A stretch of 10,914 nt of DNA from positions 1 to 10,914 of the forward strand of contig CAIOLH010000164.1 in assembly GCA_903859115.1 (NCBI GenBank). The letters are read 5' to 3'. The stretch comes from an uncultured Opitutia bacterium. GTDB lineage: Bacteria > Verrucomicrobiota > Verrucomicrobiae > Opitutales > UBA953. Shown in pieces: positions 7,757-10,914 of this stretch; the stretch's first letter is position 1, and every line of letters starts with the position of its first letter. The position numbers and the translations under genes are program-made. Under the pieces are notes generated by a model, which made no database searches, had not been told where the DNA came from, and worked only from the letters and a program-made list of their open reading frames with translations.

Positions 7757-8908
7757 CTACTTCTTAATCGATTTGAGCAGGGCAGGGATGTCTACTGACT
7801 CACGAATCATTTTCTCAATAATAGGAATCTTATCAGAGTCCTGACGCATGGTTTTTACGGTCATATTATTAATACGCGCCGTCACCGCAAAAGATTCTGA
7901 TTCAACAGCTGCTACCGGGATGCCTGCGTCGGTTAACTTTTTCATTAGGGCATCGTTCGGCAGTAAACCATTAGATAAAATAATTCCTGATAATGATTTA
8001 GCACCACCACCTTCGATGAAAGCTTCTAATAAGTCTTCACGGTCTCCTGGAACAATGACGAGGGTTCCATTAACGCGGAAGTATTCGGCGGCGCGTCGGG
8101 CCGACATCGCTCCGATTACCACGCGACGTACTCGACGTAATCCGGCAGGTTGGTGAATCCATCGTGCTTTGGTTTCTTCAGCCACCTGATCAAGATTCGG
8201 ATACACTAAAGTTTCTTGGAGTGGGACGACTCCGATTAAAGGCACACCTAATTTTTTCAATCCGCGGCTCGCGAAGTCGCGAATGAAATCAATTTTATCG
8301 GGTAATACTTTATTTAAAATAACACCGACCACTTCGACCCCCGATTGATCAAAAAGTGCCTTATTTAAAGCGATTTCATCGATAGGTTTACCGATGCCAC
8401 CTGCGGCCACAATCAGAGCTTTAGAGCCTAAAACCTTGGCGTTATCGGCATTAGACGCGCCGAATACTGAACCAACTCCTGCGTGTCCGGAACCTTCCAC
8501 TACAATAATATCCTTACCGTAGGCAGCACGATCAAACGCGCGACAGATTCGATCTTTTAACTGAGGTCCGATCTCATTCGGATTTTCTAAATAGTTTTTA
8601 GTGAACTCGGGTCCAATCGCCACGGGTGACATCGCTGCAATCGGAATGTCTAAAGAAAATAATCCATCGATGAGCAGAGTATCTTCGTCCACTTGATCTT
8701 CGCCTGACTGTACAATGCGCTGCGCAATTGGTTTAATGTATCCAACATTGAGGCCCATCGTCTGTAACGCTGCGGTTAAACCTAAGCAGGTTGTAGTCTT
8801 GCCATCATTCATTCGCGTTGCTGCAACAAAGATACGACTCGTATCCTTATTCATCGGGCTATTCAGTAGGCCCGGAATATTGTCAGCGAAGCGTTTGCGT
8901 GAAGCCAT
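7757..8908 (-). CDS. P-loop/DRTGG domain protein, stand-alone counterpart of the Pta N-terminal regulatory half
   Basis: The protein has 383 residues. The N-terminal half is a BioD/CobB-like P-loop NTPase with the loop ATRMNDGKTTT (Lys37) and a following YIKP segment. The C-terminal half (from about 230) contains a DRTGG domain with the marker VPGDREDLLEAF and a closing helix pair. The same two domains, in this order, form the regulatory N-terminus of long phosphate acetyltransferases such as E. coli Pta, where they affect oligomer state and response to NADH and pyruvate. Here they form a separate gene 12 bases downstream of the catalytic pta gene, so the two products probably interact (inference). 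In E. coli Pta the P-loop is degenerate; here Lys-Thr-Thr is intact, suggesting real nucleotide binding. The start could be ATG 8906-8908 or the Met at residue 19 (8854), just before the conserved strand; neither has a clear ribosome-binding site. Confidence 0.85.
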   Translation of the reverse strand: MASRKRFADNIPGLLNSPMNKDTSRIFVAATRMNDGKTTTCLGLTAALQTMGLNVGYIKPIAQRIVQSGEDQVDEDTLLIDGLFSLDIPIAAMSPVAIGPEFTKNYLENPNEIGPQLKDRICRAFDRAAYGKDIIVVEGSGHAGVGSVFGASNADNAKVLGSKALIVAAGGIGKPIDEIALNKALFDQSGVEVVGVILNKVLPDKIDFIRDFASRGLKKLGVPLIGVVPLQETLVYPNLDQVAEETKARWIHQPAGLRRVRRVVIGAMSARRAAEYFRVNGTLVIVPGDREDLLEAFIEGGGAKSLSGIILSNGLLPNDALMKKLTDAGIPVAAVESESFAVTARINNMTVKTMRQDSDKIPIIEKMIRESVDIPALLKSIKK

Positions 8909-8920
8909 AGTGAGACTGAT

Positions 8921-9964
8921 TTAGTCTTTTAGCTTCGGATATAGAAATGACTTATCAACGGCTTGTGCGGCTACAATCACGGCGGTACCGAAAATATCAT
9001 GTGCACTCGCACCACGAGAAATTTCTGCAGCCGGACGATCCAGGCCCGTTAAGATCTGACCATACGCAGGAATATCGGCAATAAACTGAGCCATTTTTGA
9101 GGCAATGTTACCTGAATTCAAATCAGGGAAGACGAGAACACTGGCTTTACCTGCCACGCTGCCCGTGACGCCTTTAGACTGTGCGGCAAAGGGATTAATC
9201 GCAGCGTCAGCTTGAAGTTCGCCATCGATGTCAGCCGTAATTCCCAAATCTTTCGCACGGATTTTCGCGAGCTTCGTCGCCGACTGAACTTTTTGTACAG
9301 AAGACAGGCGAGCATTCTCGGAGTGCGTTGAGTAGGCTAGCATTGCCACTTTCGGAAGAGTGTTGGTGAGGTGACCAGCTAAGCCAGCCGTAGTGACGGC
9401 GATATCGGCGAGCTGTTCAGCGGTAGGTTCAGGAATCACTCCGCAATCCGCTAAGAATAAAACACCTTCGCAACCAAAGCGTGCTTCTTCGGATTCAAGA
9501 ATGAGCATCGATGAAACAGTTTCAACGCCTTGCTGACGTGGCATGACTTGTAAAATGGTTCTTAACCCAGAAGAGGCGTGTTGAGTAGCACCAGAAATTA
9601 AAGCGTCCGCACCCGCCGTCGCGACCATTAAGCACGCGAAGTAATTACGTAATTTAGCCAATTCTTCAGGGTTTCCTTGAAGTTGGGTGTTTCCGTATTT
9701 TTGAATAGACGAGAGTTTTTCGGCAAAACTTTTTAATTCATCACTGCGTTCAGGTTCAATGATACGGATACCATCTAAATTAATATTGAGACGTGCGGCA
9801 GCGATTTTAATTCTCTGACGATCACCGAGTAAAATAGGTACGCCGAGTTTCTTGGTCGCGAATTGGCGGGCTGCTTGAATGATACGAGGATCTTCGCCTT
9901 CAGCGAAAACAACGCGCTTCGGGTGATTTTGTAAACGAGCTGAAAGTTTAGAAATGAGTGACAT
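8921..9964 (-). CDS. pta: Phosphate acetyltransferase, catalytic domain only
   Basis: This enzyme interconverts acetyl-CoA plus phosphate and acetyl phosphate plus CoA, the first half of the Pta-AckA acetate pathway in the cytoplasm. The 347 residues are a single PTA_PTB domain, the short form of the enzyme. Visible marks are VVFAEGEDPR (18-27), ADALISGATQHAS (119-131), LAYSTHSENARL (209-220), DIDGELQADAA (246-256) and ISRGASAHDI (315-324). Ser316, Arg317 and Asp323 align with the Methanosarcina active-site Ser309, Arg310 and Asp316. The STHS and SRG signatures favour acetyl over butyryl transfer. It heads a probable two-gene operon with the P-loop/DRTGG gene. No ackA is in the window. The start ATG 9962-9964 follows an A/T-only stretch with no ribosome-binding site. 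Confidence 0.95.
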   Translation of the reverse strand: MSLISKLSARLQNHPKRVVFAEGEDPRIIQAARQFATKKLGVPILLGDRQRIKIAAARLNINLDGIRIIEPERSDELKSFAEKLSSIQKYGNTQLQGNPEELAKLRNYFACLMVATAGADALISGATQHASSGLRTILQVMPRQQGVETVSSMLILESEEARFGCEGVLFLADCGVIPEPTAEQLADIAVTTAGLAGHLTNTLPKVAMLAYSTHSENARLSSVQKVQSATKLAKIRAKDLGITADIDGELQADAAINPFAAQSKGVTGSVAGKASVLVFPDLNSGNIASKMAQFIADIPAYGQILTGLDRPAAEISRGASAHDIFGTAVIVAAQAVDKSFLYPKLKD

Positions 9965-9974
9965 ATTAAATTAA

Positions 9975-10008
9975 ATCATAAATAGACTATGAAATAGAAA
10001 AGTGCGAG
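9975..10008 (-). promoter_or_regulatory. Weak promoter candidate for pta
   Basis: On the minus strand TATGAT (9980 to 9975) resembles a -10 box and lies ten bases upstream of the pta ATG; the only -35 match at proper spacing is poor (ACTTTT). If used, transcription would begin only a few bases before the start codon, giving a nearly leaderless mRNA, which fits the lack of a ribosome-binding site. The surrounding sequence is A/T-rich, so chance matches are likely. Confidence 0.25.
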
Positions 10009-10058
10009 GCAGAAGGAATAATCTCCTGACCTTTATCTTAGGCTTTACCCGACCCGTT

Positions 10059-10913
10059 TTAGCGGAAAACAACCGTCTTGGTGCCAGCGATAAGAACCCG
10101 GTCTTCCACCACGGCACGAAGGCCACGGGCGAGTACGACTTTTTCAATATCCTTACCTAAATGGGCCATATCCTCGGGGCTTTCCGAGTGATCCACGCGA
10201 ATGACGTCCTGTTCCACAATGGGACCTTCATCCAACTCAGGAGTCACAAAGTGGCAGGTCGCACCAATCAGCTTAACACCTTTGCTGTGCGCTTGGTGAT
10301 AAGGTTTCGCACCCGCAAAAGAGGGTAGGAACGAGTGGTGAATGTTTAAAATTTTTCCAGCGAAGGCCCGACAGAGAGAATCGTCCAAGACCTGCATGTA
10401 ACGGGCGAGTACGATTAAGTCCGCATTTTCTTTACGGAAAATTTCTTCCATTTTTCGGTACGCCGCATTTTTAGTTTCAGGCGTTACGGGTACATAGTGA
10501 AAAGCTAAACCATGTGCTTCGACGATTTTTCTGTGATTTTCGTGATTTGAAATCACACAGGGAACAACAAATGAAAAATCTTGTGCTACGTAGCGTGCTA
10601 GTAAATCGTACAAGCAGTGTTCTTGTTTCGAGCAAAGAATGACTACGCGTTTTGCTTTTGCGGAATCGGACACCTTAGCGTCCATTTTAAATTTCTGCGC
10701 AATCGGCTGAAAGCGGACGTTAAATTCTTCAGGCGGGAAGTCTAAGGAGTCGGCCTTGATTTCCACCCGCATGAAGAATCGTGAAAGTTCATTTTCGGTG
10801 TGCTGGCTTGCTTCCGTGATCCAGCCTTTGTGATGAGCAATAAACGTAGACACCTCGGCCACGATACCGGTGGTATCGGGACAGGAAAAGCTGAGGGTTA
10901 ACGTTCTGGTCAT
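10059..10913 (-). CDS. purU: Formyltetrahydrofolate deformylase
   Basis: PurU hydrolyses 10-formyltetrahydrofolate to formate and tetrahydrofolate, balancing the one-carbon pool and supplying formate to formate-dependent purine synthesis. The 284 residues are close to the E. coli length (280). An N-terminal ACT domain (about 1-80, with CPDTTGIVAEVS and RFFMRVE) is followed by a formyltransferase domain. That domain contains ARYMQVL (170-176), NIHHSFLPSFAGAKPYHQA (190-208) and LDEGPIVEQDVI (227-238). Asn190, His192 and Asp228 are the catalytic triad expected for the family. The ACT domain in E. coli PurU mediates control by methionine and glycine; the same is likely here. The start ATG is at 10911-10913, one base from the window edge, so its promoter and ribosome-binding site are out of view. 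A 94-base gap separates it from pta, so co-transcription is uncertain. Confidence 0.96.
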   Translation of the reverse strand: MTRTLTLSFSCPDTTGIVAEVSTFIAHHKGWITEASQHTENELSRFFMRVEIKADSLDFPPEEFNVRFQPIAQKFKMDAKVSDSAKAKRVVILCSKQEHCLYDLLARYVAQDFSFVVPCVISNHENHRKIVEAHGLAFHYVPVTPETKNAAYRKMEEIFRKENADLIVLARYMQVLDDSLCRAFAGKILNIHHSFLPSFAGAKPYHQAHSKGVKLIGATCHFVTPELDEGPIVEQDVIRVDHSESPEDMAHLGKDIEKVVLARGLRAVVEDRVLIAGTKTVVFR

Positions 10914-10914
10914 G

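Overview
The window is ordinary, densely packed bacterial chromosome. Eight complete protein genes lie head to tail on the minus strand between 267 and 10913, and the end of one plus-strand gene sits at the left edge. I see no transposase, integrase, phage gene, CRISPR array, tRNA or rRNA. No gene-free stretch exceeds about 95 bases.

The gene set (Tat translocase subunit, long-chain prenyl diphosphate synthase, diaminopimelate epimerase family protein, ComM/YifB-type ATPase, phosphate acetyltransferase, PurU) points to a free-living Gram-negative type of bacterium with a quinone-based membrane. Base composition looks moderate. Seven of the eight minus-strand starts can be inspected, and none has a properly spaced Shine-Dalgarno sequence. 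The TatC variant with a T-P-x-G-D motif, a SWIM-SNF2 ATPase next to tatC and a phosphate acetyltransferase split from its regulatory half would fit a member of the Planctomycetes-Verrucomicrobia-Chlamydiae group, perhaps Verrucomicrobiota. That placement is an inference from memory of families, not a database result.

In transcription order (right to left) the layout is: purU (formyl-THF deformylase, one-carbon and purine supply); a 94-base gap with a weak promoter candidate; pta (phosphate acetyltransferase) and, 12 bases on, a BioD-like P-loop/DRTGG protein that corresponds to the N-terminal regulatory half of long Pta enzymes; yifB/comM (AAA+ Mg-chelatase-like helicase); a DapF-family protein in which both catalytic cysteines are serine; a 967-residue SWIM-SNF2 ATPase; tatC, starting 2 bases after the SNF2 stop; and a long-chain polyprenyl diphosphate synthase. 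This last gene converges on the left-edge gene across a strong imperfect hairpin at 202-256 that probably terminates both.

The observations most worth following up are the Ser/Ser DapF homolog with its substrate-binding residues intact, the two-gene Pta in reversed order, and the tight SNF2-tatC pairing. I found no clear new multi-gene system.
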